Notes under the pieces: model-generated
Seen by the model: the letters and a program-made list of their open reading frames with translations, nothing else
What the model was told of the DNA's origin: nothing
The model's database searches: none
Shown: positions 1 to 5,107 of the stretch, piece after piece
Numbering within the stretch: position 1 is the first letter of the stretch
How the letters are laid out: each line of letters begins with the position of its first letter
Origin: Limnochordia bacterium
Lineage (GTDB): Bacteria > Bacillota > Limnochordia > Darwinibacteriales > B1SED10-159
Direction: 5' to 3'
Assembly (NCBI GenBank): GCA_007132255.1
Contig: SLOZ01000469.1
Location: forward strand, 1-5,107
DNA length: 5,107 nt
Program-made: the position numbers and the translations under genes

Positions 1-591
1 CACCCAGAGATGCTTGAGCATATCCACAAACTTCGCCCAACTCCAGGGAGCCATCACATACTCTGTGGAAAACAGCCCGCCGACACTAAATCCGAAATGC
101 ACGGAAGAAACGTACATCAGCATCAAAGCCAGCATGAAATTGGGAATGGACAGTCCCAAAAAGCCCAAAAAAGTAAAGACATAGTCACCGGGAGAGTGTT
201 TGCGCACCGCACTGTAGACGGCGATGGGAAAGGAAACAACCCATGAAAACAAAAGGGCTGACACGGAAACCACAAGAGACAGCGCCAAGCGCTCCCAGAT
301 CAGATAACTCACGGGTCGATTCCACTCAAAGGAAAAACCAAAATCCCCCCGCAGTAAAATACCCTGCATCCAACTAATGTACTGGACGTACAACGGCTGG
401 TCCAAGGAATAACGAATCCGCAGAGCTTCCACCAGATCCCGATTCACGTCATCGCCTGCGGACCGCATCTGAGCAATCATAGTATTGAGATAACTGCCCG
501 GTGGCAGTTGAATGATGGCAAAAGAAACGATGGAAATAAGGAAGAGAATGGGTATCATCTGTATCAGACGTCTGACAATAAACCGCAGCAT
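1..591 (-). CDS. DppB/OppB-type ABC transporter permease, 5' part
   Basis: This is the first 197 codons of an inner-membrane permease, open to the left edge with no stop. It would form one half of the channel of a family-5 (peptide, nickel or oligosaccharide) ABC importer. It begins MLRFIVRRLIQ, and a first membrane segment (about residues 9-31) ends in QLPPGSYL. A periplasmic region follows with YSLDQPLYVQY (61-71), and GDFGFSFEWNRPV (82-94) matches the GDfGrSf...rPV signature of DppB/OppB N-termini. Further membrane segments lie at about 102-126 and 138-162, the latter with GLSIPNF, where the BPD_transp_1 domain begins. The EAA loop that contacts the ATPase lies beyond the window. The ATG at 591 is preceded by GGAGGG (598-603) with a 6-base spacer. 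The gene follows the binding-protein gene after 177 bp on the same strand, so the two are probably co-transcribed. The permease identity is secure; the substrate is unknown. Confidence 0.95.
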   Translation of the reverse strand, partial: MLRFIVRRLIQMIPILFLISIVSFAIIQLPPGSYLNTMIAQMRSAGDDVNRDLVEALRIRYSLDQPLYVQYISWMQGILLRGDFGFSFEWNRPVSYLIWERLALSLVVSVSALLFSWVVSFPIAVYSAVRKHSPGDYVFTFLGFLGLSIPNFMLALMLMYVSSVHFGFSVGGLFSTEYVMAPWSWAKFVDMLKHLWV

Positions 592-597
592 AGTGTG

Positions 598-603
598 CCC
601 TCC
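598..603 (-). promoter_or_regulatory. Ribosome-binding site of the permease gene
   Basis: The minus strand reads GGAGGG, then six bases (CACACT), then ATG at 591. This fixes the permease start and shows independent translation initiation despite the long gap after the binding-protein gene. Confidence 0.8.
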
Positions 604-624
604 AGTCCAAGACCAACGGCGCCT

Positions 625-680
625 AGCAGGCCGCTGATTGCAGCGCCGGACTGCGGCATATCGGCCCCAGCGGCTCTGCT
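625..680 (-). repeat. Intergenic hairpin 2, proximal to the permease
   Basis: The arms are 625-636 (AGCAGGCCGCTG) and 668-680 (CAGCGGC, one bulged T, CTGCT). They pair over 12 bp around a 31-nt loop, which itself contains GCCG/CGGC complementarity. No run of U follows in the transcribed (minus) direction, so this is not a standard intrinsic terminator. It sits just 5' of the permease ribosome-binding site and could stabilise the upstream message, limit read-through, or restrict permease translation. Confidence 0.6.
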
Positions 681-696
681 GACAACATGTAGATTA

Positions 697-735
697 GGCA
701 TAGGGAAGCTGTTAAAGAAACAGCTTCCCCATGCC
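697..735 (-). repeat. Intergenic hairpin 1, just 3' of the binding-protein gene
   Basis: This is a near-perfect inverted repeat. GGCAT (697-701) pairs with ATGCC (731-735), one A/C mismatch follows, then GGGAAGCTGTT (703-713) pairs with AACAGCTTCCC (719-729) around a 5-nt loop. It lies 34 bp beyond the stop codon of the binding-protein gene. No U-tract follows on the minus strand, so a mRNA-stabilising or partially attenuating 3' hairpin is more likely than a full terminator, as known for binding-protein genes that are expressed more than their permeases. Confidence 0.7.
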
Positions 736-768
736 ACATTCACTGAACAAACGTTTACATCACGATCA

Positions 769-2646
769 CTATCTCCAAAACCACTGGTAGGGCTGGTAGA
801 CCGCCGGGTTGGCCGGATGGCTGTGGGCCCCGTTTTCAGGCACATTGCGGAGGTCATTGCTCGCAAAGGACAGGTTAAATGGCACACCCACCGTCCCAAT
901 GGTCCAGAAGTTGTCGCCCCAAATATGGGCGATTTCCCGGAGATATTCATTGCGAACATCCACATCATCGGTGGCCGGAGCCAGTTCGAAGTAGATTTCG
1001 CGGATTCGCTTGGCATCGGCCGGCGGCTCCACACCATCGGCTCCGCCGGTGTCAAACCACTGCTCCCATAGCGGTGCCATGACATAGGTGATCAGATGAC
1101 CCGTCTGCTCCAAGGGAATCAAAGGATCTGCCAAGTCAGCAAAGGTCAGCATATGGCCGTTGCCCTCGCGATGGGTCTCCCAAAGGCCTCGTTCCATCAT
1201 ATTCAGGATGAGGCGGATCCCAACATCCTCCCAATAGCTGATCAACAGTTCGCCGCCGGATCCGTGGTGGAGGTGGTGCGTACTGCCGTCAATGATGAGT
1301 GTGAGGCGCTCACCGTCAGGACGCAAGCGATAGCCATCTCGATCGCGGGCATCCAAACCCAACTCGTCAAGGATTTGGTTGGCCAGTTCCGGATTGTACT
1401 CAATATACCGCTGGTCGACTTCCTCAACATAGGCAGGGTGCTCATGGTGGAAGTGACCGTGACCTGGACGGGCAATGCCGTTAAACAGCACGTCATTGAC
1501 TTCATCCCGATCGATAGCGTAGGAAAGAGCTTTCTTGAAGTCGTAATCGTGCAGCAGCTCGACCAAGGCCTCGTCGCCGTCATAGGTAGCGTTGAACATG
1601 ATGTTCAAAGCACCGGGCGTTCCGCCATGGGTACGGATGATGCGATAATCCCCGCGTTCTTGGTTATTGATGTACATAGGCAGATCACCATAGGTCGTCC
1701 ACAGGTGCCGCGTAATGTAGTCAATTTCCCCGGCCATCAGCATCAGTTTCATCACTTCAATCTCGGGTACGAGAATCCGGTGCAGTGTGTCGACGTAAGG
1801 AAGCTGGTTGCCTTCCTGATCTACTTTGTAATAGTACGGATTCCGCTCAGACACCAAAATGGCATCGTCAAAGTCCGTTGTGATAACCCAAGCATCCATT
1901 CTCGGAAGATCGGGAGCTCGGAAGTTGTTGGCTGTACCAGCCTTCTCCTCGAACAGCTGGTACCAAGCGTCAAACCCCTCGCGTTGGGCCATTGCGGCCA
2001 AGGAATCTTCATCTTGGTAGTTGATGTGGTACTGGCTGAGATAATGCTTTGGGAGATAGTTCTCGTCTCTGCCCGAAGCAATCCAGGTAATGAATGCTGC
2101 CTGAGGTGCCGGCCAGATGAACTGTACCGTGTAATTATCCAGCTTCACTACGTCCACCGGCTCGCCGCCAATGACGTAGTTTCCAGGAATGGCCGGATAG
2201 AGCTCGGGCGTGTTCATCACTTCCCACCAGAAGAGGACATCGTCGGCGGTGAAGGGTTCCCCATCCGACCAGCGCAGTCCTTCTCGAAGGTAAAACGTGA
2301 TCATAGTGCCGTCCTCGGAGACCGACCAGCTTTCGGCCAAATTGCCGTGCACTTCAGTAAGCATGGGATCAAAGTTCACCAACGGCTCGCGAACCGTACG
2401 ATAATAACCGGTGGAATCCGCTGGTCCGCGATGGGCCATGCGGATAATTCCCCCATAGGTACCCACTTCTTCAAAGGTTTGAATCACTAAAGGATTCGCC
2501 GGCAGACGTTCCGCCACCGGAGGAAGCTGTCCAGCCGCCACTTTGTCTGCCAATGACGGAGCTTCACCAAAATCCGCAGACACCTGGGCGGAAAGAGCCA
2601 ACAGCAAGCAGAGAACAATCGCAGACACTGACCAAAGTCTTTTCAT
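769..2646 (-). CDS. Extracytoplasmic family-5 ABC solute-binding protein (SBP_bac_5)
   Basis: This 625-residue protein would bind a solute outside the membrane and hand it to the permease encoded next. Residues 1-24 are a Sec signal peptide (MKRLW, hydrophobic core, VSA|DF cleavage); Cys13 lies inside the core and is not a lipobox. The SBP_bac_5 domain starts near residue 85 and carries the family signature at 102-137 (NLAESW, then dGtmiTFyLReGlrWsDGePFTADDV). Later landmarks are SERNPYYYKVD (266-276) and KKALSYAIDRDEV (371-383). The C-terminus ends in YQWFWR. The length exceeds DppA and OppA of E. coli (about 535-543) and resembles the roughly 600-residue versions in Thermotogales and related bacteria, some of which bind oligosaccharides, so a peptide substrate should not be assumed. 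Two His-rich stretches (396-403 and 457-461) are unusual. The ATG at 2646 is chosen because it has GGGGAGGT upstream and starts the signal peptide; an in-frame ATG at 2691 would put 15 residues in front of it. Confidence 0.96.
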   Translation of the reverse strand: MKRLWSVSAIVLCLLLALSAQVSADFGEAPSLADKVAAGQLPPVAERLPANPLVIQTFEEVGTYGGIIRMAHRGPADSTGYYRTVREPLVNFDPMLTEVHGNLAESWSVSEDGTMITFYLREGLRWSDGEPFTADDVLFWWEVMNTPELYPAIPGNYVIGGEPVDVVKLDNYTVQFIWPAPQAAFITWIASGRDENYLPKHYLSQYHINYQDEDSLAAMAQREGFDAWYQLFEEKAGTANNFRAPDLPRMDAWVITTDFDDAILVSERNPYYYKVDQEGNQLPYVDTLHRILVPEIEVMKLMLMAGEIDYITRHLWTTYGDLPMYINNQERGDYRIIRTHGGTPGALNIMFNATYDGDEALVELLHDYDFKKALSYAIDRDEVNDVLFNGIARPGHGHFHHEHPAYVEEVDQRYIEYNPELANQILDELGLDARDRDGYRLRPDGERLTLIIDGSTHHLHHGSGGELLISYWEDVGIRLILNMMERGLWETHREGNGHMLTFADLADPLIPLEQTGHLITYVMAPLWEQWFDTGGADGVEPPADAKRIREIYFELAPATDDVDVRNEYLREIAHIWGDNFWTIGTVGVPFNLSFASNDLRNVPENGAHSHPANPAVYQPYQWFWR

Positions 2647-2653
2647 TGTCGTG

Positions 2654-2661
2654 ACCTCCCC
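2654..2661 (-). promoter_or_regulatory. Ribosome-binding site of the binding-protein gene
   Basis: The minus strand reads GGGGAGGT followed by seven bases (CACGACA) and the ATG at 2646. This is close to an ideal Shine-Dalgarno sequence and decides the start codon against the in-frame ATG at 2691. Confidence 0.85.
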
Positions 2662-2716
2662 AAATTTGATCGCACTGTACTTCCTCAACACGCAACAAAT
2701 CCGTAAACCGCTATCG

Positions 2717-2723
2717 ACCTCCT
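2717..2723 (-). promoter_or_regulatory. Orphan Shine-Dalgarno-like sequence in the leader
   Basis: The minus strand reads AGGAGGT about 70 bases before the real start codon. No ATG, GTG or TTG follows at usable spacing. It would lie within roughly 10 nt of the 5' end of the transcript if the promoter at 2733-2761 is correct. Such positions are known in Bacillus as mRNA-stabilising STAB-SD elements (cry3A type). The motif is visible; the role is inferred. Confidence 0.4.
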
Positions 2724-2732
2724 CGGTTCCCT

Positions 2733-2761
2733 ATTCTGTTAAAATCGTATCATATGCTCAA
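2733..2761 (-). promoter_or_regulatory. Putative sigma-70/sigma-A promoter of the ABC operon
   Basis: On the minus strand TTGAGC (2756-2761) and CAGAAT (2733-2738) are separated by 17 bp, each matching 4 of 6 consensus bases. An A-rich stretch upstream (about 2762-2800) could help polymerase binding. It predicts transcription from about 2726 and a leader near 80 nt. A competing -10 element is TATGAT at 2749-2754 (5 of 6), but it lacks a good -35. The match is modest, although its position directly before the operon is plausible. Confidence 0.35.
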
Positions 2762-2820
2762 AACATTTTCTTTACCTTTTTTGTCGTAATGAGCCGTTTT
2801 CAACATTTCTTGTTCCTTTT

Positions 2821-2834
2821 CAGAGCGTGCTCTG
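2821..2834. promoter_or_regulatory. Short palindrome upstream of the ABC operon
   Basis: CAGAGC and GCTCTG flank a 2-base centre (GT). The site lies about 60-75 bp upstream of the putative -35 element. It could be a regulator binding site, but a dyad this short occurs by chance, and no second copy was seen in the window. Confidence 0.2.
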
Positions 2835-2889
2835 TCCCTTGATCAAAACTTGGGCCCAACATCGTTGGCAGCGACTGCTGCGCACGGTA

Positions 2890-2906
2890 AACAGATGAAC
2901 ACCAGC
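2890..2906 (+). repeat. Left arm of imperfect inverted repeat
   Basis: This segment shares ATGAACACC exactly, and 14 of 17 bases overall, with the reverse complement of 3373-3389. The match extends patchily outward (C..GGT.AAC). The two arms enclose about 465 bp of gene-free DNA and may be decayed terminal repeats. One 9-bp match alone could arise by chance over this distance. Confidence 0.3.
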
Positions 2907-3032
2907 ATGGGATGACCGGCGTCCTCCGTACCCTGAACGACAAGAAAATTCACGACAATCAGTTGGGGTAGATCTGCCAGCGGGACGTATCCTGCCCAGC
3001 TAGGTCAAAGGCCGTTTAGGCGACAGTGCAAC

Positions 3033-3075
3033 GCGTTTGCAGCCCGGCCAAATCAATTGGCCAGGCTGCGAGCGT
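3033..3075. repeat. Strong 19-position hairpin in gene-free DNA
   Basis: The arms 3033-3051 and 3057-3075 pair around a 5-nt loop (ATCAA). The inner stem is GGCCAA/TTGGCC, then one C/A mismatch, then GCAGCC/GGCTGC, and then an outer segment with G/T pairs that are wobbles in the plus-strand RNA. In minus-strand RNA the C/A mismatch becomes G-U, but the outer wobbles become A/C mismatches. Neither direction is followed by a T-tract, so it is not a typical terminator. It lies outside any gene I can support. Confidence 0.55.
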
Positions 3076-3372
3076 ATTGATCTTTCTGCAGTTTCCGAAA
3101 AGTTCCTAACGGCCATTTCCGCGAAAACGCTGCTAGAGCAACGTCGAGTCTCATGTTTGGTGCTCGTGAGGGTGTCTTACCAACACAGCCCGAGCAGCCC
3201 TGTTGCATAGAGAACGATGCATGGTCTACAGCCGCGTCCAACGCGCCGCTAACTGGCGTTTCGCCAAGCTGGACCGTTAACTCTACGCGCTGCAGCTTGC
3301 CTCTGAAACAGGCCTGCGAGACCGTCGCTTCGCCTTGCTGGAAGCAGCGGACCGTTCCAATCTGAGAATGAC

Positions 3373-3389
3373 CCCGGTGTTCATTGGTT
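3373..3389 (-). repeat. Right arm of imperfect inverted repeat
   Basis: This is the counterpart of 2890-2906, containing GGTGTTCAT. It lies 45 bp beyond the stop codon of the zinc-ribbon gene. See the left arm for match quality and caveats. Confidence 0.3.
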
Positions 3390-3433
3390 CACCACGTCCA
3401 ACAGGCTGTGCAACCTAAACAATCATGGATAGC

Positions 3434-3748
3434 TTACGCTCCTTCATTCTTGGCCTTCTCCAAGAACTTCGTTTTGGCAAATTCGCTGACCCCTTCAGCG
3501 GCTCTGGCCGCTCGCTCCCAATCTCCACGCTTTTCGTGATAGTGCATCTCTCGGTACTCCGGCCCATCATCACTAAAGGCAGCGTCAATGCCCTGTTGCC
3601 CGAATGACGCAAACGGTGTGAAGATCCGCCGAGCTTGGGCTTGACATCTAGGACATGGACTGGATTTTTGTCGCTCCACGTCATGGAGAGGATAAAATTC
3701 TTCAAACGTGCAATCACACTGATTGCACGTATACTGATACATAGGCAC
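3434..3748 (-). CDS. FmdB-family zinc-ribbon protein
   Basis: This is a 104-residue cytoplasmic protein. The N-terminus reads MPMYQYTC when the GTG at 3748 is used as start, matching the MPxYxYxC opening of FmdB-type zinc ribbons. Two cysteine pairs, CNQC (8-11) and CPRC (32-35), would hold one zinc ion. Between them lies FEEFYPLHD, equivalent to the usual FE...P..D stretch, and after them RRIFTPFAS. The C-terminal 45 residues are charged and probably helical (YREMHYHEKRGDWERAARAA, then FLEKAKN). The family's role is not established; it was named after a putative regulator of formamidase genes and occurs widely as a small regulator-like protein. GTG at 3748 is preferred over the ATG two codons later because it restores the family N-terminus and has AAAGGGGA upstream at 9-base spacing. 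Upstream extensions of the frame are not family-like. The gene stands alone, with no close partner on its strand. Confidence 0.9.
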   Translation of the reverse strand: MPMYQYTCNQCDCTFEEFYPLHDVERQKSSPCPRCQAQARRIFTPFASFGQQGIDAAFSDDGPEYREMHYHEKRGDWERAARAAEGVSEFAKTKFLEKAKNEGA

Positions 3749-3757
3749 TGGTAATCG

Positions 3758-3765
3758 TCCCCTTT
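3758..3765 (-). promoter_or_regulatory. Ribosome-binding site of the zinc-ribbon gene
   Basis: The minus strand reads AAAGGGGA, nine bases before the GTG at 3748. It is weaker than the sites of the ABC genes, but together with the conserved N-terminus it supports the GTG start. Confidence 0.5.
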
Positions 3766-3779
3766 CCGGTCTTATCGGC

Positions 3780-3809
3780 CTTTGGGTGCCAAAGCCCATT
3801 GTTAACAAT
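3780..3809. promoter_or_regulatory. Two adjacent dyads upstream of the zinc-ribbon gene
   Basis: CTTTGG/CCAAAG (3780-3785 and 3789-3794, 3-nt loop) is followed by the perfect 12-bp palindrome ATTGTTAACAAT (3798-3809). They lie 32-61 bp upstream of the GTG start, a natural place for an operator or leader structure. No convincing -35/-10 pair was found around them. One 12-bp palindrome is expected about once per window by chance. Confidence 0.3.
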
Positions 3810-4210
3810 CTGGTTTTCCGAGAAACTTTACCTACGTCGGCAAGCGAATATCAAGACAAGGGCGCTCGTATCTGGATGGTCTCGCCCACAAACGACGGCC
3901 AAAACCGGCTGCATGCACTGATCGAAATCAGCGAGTGCATCTGCAGCGAACGAAACGTACGTTCTTCGAACAACCTAGGTTCGGTTATGCTCGAGATGAA
4001 ACCGCAGAGGACGTCCGGCACCAGAAACTGCAGTAACGGCCGAAATGGTTAGTGGGTTCGGGCTTGTCCGTTGCTAGCTGCCTGGTCGGTGTTGGCGGGA
4101 TCTACCCAAACGATCTACGGCTCGACCAGAAGAGCTCGGGAAAGCCTTTCAGGGATCCATCTATCGAAAAAGTACTCTGGGTATATGGCAACATGAAGAT
4201 ACAGAGCTTA
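3810..4210. other. Gene-free region with a palindrome cluster
   Basis: No gene is supported here. The plus-strand frame at 3786-4052 has no ribosome-binding site and no recognisable motif. The first 170 bp hold a hairpin at 3913-3940 and two perfect 10-bp palindromes, AACGTACGTT (3954-3963) and AACCTAGGTT (3972-3981). In 4050-4210 I see only broken frames. A fleeting resemblance to an IS66-type transposase around 4110-4185 (a frame with KKYSGYMA) is too weak to annotate. Confidence 0.4.
3913..3940. repeat. Hairpin with CGAA loop
   Basis: ATGCA-CTGAT (3913-3922) pairs with ATCAG (3927-3931) and, after a 4-nt bulge, TGCAT (3936-3940). This gives a 10-bp stem closed by the tetraloop CGAA. It lies about 165 bp upstream of the zinc-ribbon gene and is not part of any gene I can support. 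Confidence 0.4.
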
Positions 4211-4259
4211 GCAGTTAAGAGTGCCCCCTGAAGTCAGGAAAAAAGGAACCACTAACTGC
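4211..4259 (+). repeat. Possible left end of an IS21-type element
   Basis: GCAGTTA (4211-4217) and TAACTGC (4253-4259) form an inverted repeat. Inside it, CCTGA-AG-TCAGG (4227-4238) is a second dyad preceded by a C-run and followed by an A-run. The layout, 30-100 bp before a transposase-like start on the same strand, resembles the subterminal region of IS21-family elements as I remember them. No matching right end was recognised. Confidence 0.3.
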
Positions 4260-4288
4260 ATCCTCGAAGAAACCTTTCTGGGACGCCA

Positions 4289-4560
4289 ATGTCTACGAAA
4301 GGGATCAGCGAAATGCTGTCAGTGACTCAAACCAAGTATATCAAAGAAGTGCGAGCAGTGAAAGAAGTATCGGTCGCCAAAATCAGCTCAATGAACGAAA
4401 TTATCTAGAACGCCGCAAAAAGTATGCTGACAATGGCGTGACTTTCGAGGCTCGGCCCCGGCAGAACAGCTCGATTGCGCCCACTCGGTACCTTGTAAAC
4501 GGCAAGGATTCTTGGGAAAAAACGGCAGATAAACTTGGACGTTTTTTAGGTCTATTCTCC
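4289..4560 (+). pseudogene. Decayed IS21-family transposase (IstA) N-terminus
   Basis: From the ATG at 4313 (or in-frame 4289) the frame reads MLSVTQTKYIKEVRAVKE, like the N-terminus of IstA, which begins with the helices before its helix-turn-helix. It stops at a TAG at 4406-4408. The neighbouring frame then continues with RRKKYADNGVTFEARPRQ (about 4411-4464), matching the (V)KKYAD...RPRQ linker typical of IstA, and more weakly with a P..YLV...W stretch to about 4515. A frameshift near 4375-4405 would join the two parts. GGGA at 4301-4304 could be the old ribosome-binding site. No DDE catalytic core and no istB partner are present, so this is a relic on the strand opposite to all intact genes. 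The identification is by eye from short motifs. Confidence 0.45.
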
Positions 4561-4898
4561 ACATCTCGGAGTCTATGCCGGTCGAAACACCACTTCTTCA
4601 GCGTAGGTCTCCAGATCGTGGAGAACGAAAGGATGGTCCGGAACTGGAATATCGGCGTGCGGGTAGCCACACGCCGTATTGGTTCTACGGTCTTATCTTC
4701 GCCGTCGTTCCCGCAGTTTTCTTCTCGAACAAGCTCCTCATTACCATACACGGTTTCTAGACTGAATTGCCAACAACCTATCCCAGCTCACCCAACGCTA
4801 GAACTCTCGAAATAACTAGTATCTAAGGGGTTCAGCGACGGGTCAAAAAGCGAAACGCACGGACCTCTCAACAACGTAATCATTTGATCCGCTAGTAT
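4561..4898. other. Gene-free region after the transposase relic
   Basis: The plus-strand frame that carries the second part of the IstA relic stays open to 4815, but beyond about 4520 it shows nothing family-like; the frame at 4575-4760 is also unrecognised. This is probably mutated transposase DNA. A 7-bp hairpin (4653-4659 with 4670-4676) is present. No terminator was seen after the minus-strand gene that stops at 4899. Confidence 0.35.
4653..4676. repeat. GC-rich hairpin
   Basis: CGGCGTG pairs with CACGCCG around a 10-nt loop. No T-run follows on either strand. It lies about 220 nt beyond the stop of the right-edge gene and is probably incidental. Confidence 0.3.
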
Positions 4899-5107
4899 TC
4901 ACCTATGGTAGCGATGCAGCTCGCCCACGTAAATGGCTAACCGTTCCCAAATCGGTCGTGCTTCTTCTCGTAACCTCTCCCAAGAATGGGGAACTTGGTT
5001 CTTATCCGAAAGATCCAGTGTTGCTATACCCTGGAATTTGCTCTCGACGTCCTTGAGTGAAGGACACTCGTTAAAAATTTGGGGTGCGAACAGGATCAGC
5101 GCGTCCA
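4899..5107 (-). CDS. C-terminal end of an unrecognised protein
   Basis: This open frame enters from the right edge and runs 68 codons to a TGA at 4899-4901. It is judged real because it is uninterrupted while the other two minus-strand frames break, and because the composition is protein-like: hydrophobic LILFAPQIF near the edge, then polar stretches and a charged, amphipathic, probably helical tail (WERLREEARPIWERLAIYV) ending in ELHRYHR. No domain, signal peptide or catalytic motif was recognised, and I cannot assign a function. It is on the same strand as the other genes but 1.15 kb upstream of the next one, so it is not in an operon with it. A large N-terminal part lies outside the window. 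Confidence 0.6.
   Translation of the reverse strand, partial: DALILFAPQIFNECPSLKDVESKFQGIATLDLSDKNQVPHSWERLREEARPIWERLAIYVGELHRYHR

Larger units (their letters stand above)
2835..3433. other. Gene-free region downstream of the zinc-ribbon gene
   Basis: About 600 bp with no convincing coding sequence on either strand. Plus-strand frames are broken by stops, and the longest minus-strand frame (3053-3241) has no ribosome-binding site and no recognisable motif. It contains an imperfect inverted repeat near its ends (2890-2906 against 3373-3389), a strong hairpin at 3033-3075, and weaker stems at 3088-3133, 3137-3165, 3180-3206 and 3292-3317. It could be a decayed insertion sequence, a small non-autonomous element, or an unrecognised structured RNA. 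I recognise no known RNA family, and the usual landmarks of RNase P RNA, tmRNA and SRP RNA were not seen. Confidence 0.5.

Noticed and set aside
508..1071. Plus-strand open frame of 187 codons
   Set aside because: It overlaps the permease start, the hairpin gap and the end of the binding-protein gene in antisense. Its sequence shows no domain and it crosses the two hairpins.
1096..2490. Plus-strand open frame of 464 codons
   Set aside because: It lies entirely antisense to the binding-protein gene, has no family motif and no ribosome-binding site. Long antisense frames are expected opposite well-structured codons.
2647..2691. Earlier start for the binding protein at 2691
   Set aside because: It adds 15 residues before the signal peptide and lacks the GGGGAGGT that precedes 2646.
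2543..2842. Plus-strand open frame of 99 codons across the operon leader
   Set aside because: It is antisense to the signal-peptide region and the promoter region. The C-terminal part is Phe-rich only because the upstream DNA is A/T-rich.
3221..3418. Plus-strand frame of 65 codons with a single internal TAA (a possible broken gene)
   Set aside because: The composition is mildly protein-like, but there is no recognisable family, no ribosome-binding site and a second strand frame of similar quality (3053-3241). The evidence is insufficient to call a pseudogene.
4110..4185. Resemblance to an IS66-type transposase
   Set aside because: Only a handful of scattered residues match, and the frame stops immediately afterwards.
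1..5107. CRISPR arrays, tRNAs and rRNAs
   Set aside because: No regularly spaced direct repeats, no cloverleaf with a T-loop GGTTCRANYC in the right context and no conserved rRNA segments were seen.

Overview
The window looks like chromosomal DNA of a bacterium of moderate GC content, roughly 50-55% by eye. Strong GGAGG-type ribosome-binding sites and a long family-5 solute-binding protein with a classical Sec signal suggest a Bacillota-like or deep-branching thermophile-type lineage, probably uncultured. That assignment is inference, because no rRNA or tRNA is present. All four genes I can support lie on the minus strand.

Reading in the direction of transcription (right to left), the window holds: (a) the last 68 codons of an unrecognised gene that enters from the right edge and stops at 4899; (b) about 1.15 kb with no intact gene (3749-4898), including a decayed IS21-type IstA start on the plus strand and a cluster of short palindromes just upstream of the next gene; (c) a small FmdB-family zinc-ribbon gene (3434-3748); (d) about 600 bp without a supported gene (2835-3433), with a strong hairpin and an imperfect inverted repeat near both ends; (e) an ABC uptake operon: a putative promoter and leader (about 2647-2761), a 625-residue secreted binding protein (769-2646), a 177-bp gap with two long hairpins, and the first 197 codons of a DppB/OppB-type inner-membrane permease (1-591) that runs off the left edge.

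The binding protein should capture a peptide, oligosaccharide or similar solute outside the membrane and deliver it to the permease. The second permease and the ATPases would be expected further left. The hairpins between binding protein and permease, and an orphan Shine-Dalgarno sequence near the predicted 5' end of the transcript, fit an operon that makes much more binding protein than permease.

The right half is not a clear new system. It is gene-poor DNA with insertion-sequence debris and several unexplained dyad structures. The items most worth checking are the 3033-3075 hairpin and its surroundings, the palindrome cluster at 3780-3981, the His-rich loops of the binding protein, and the partial gene at the right edge.
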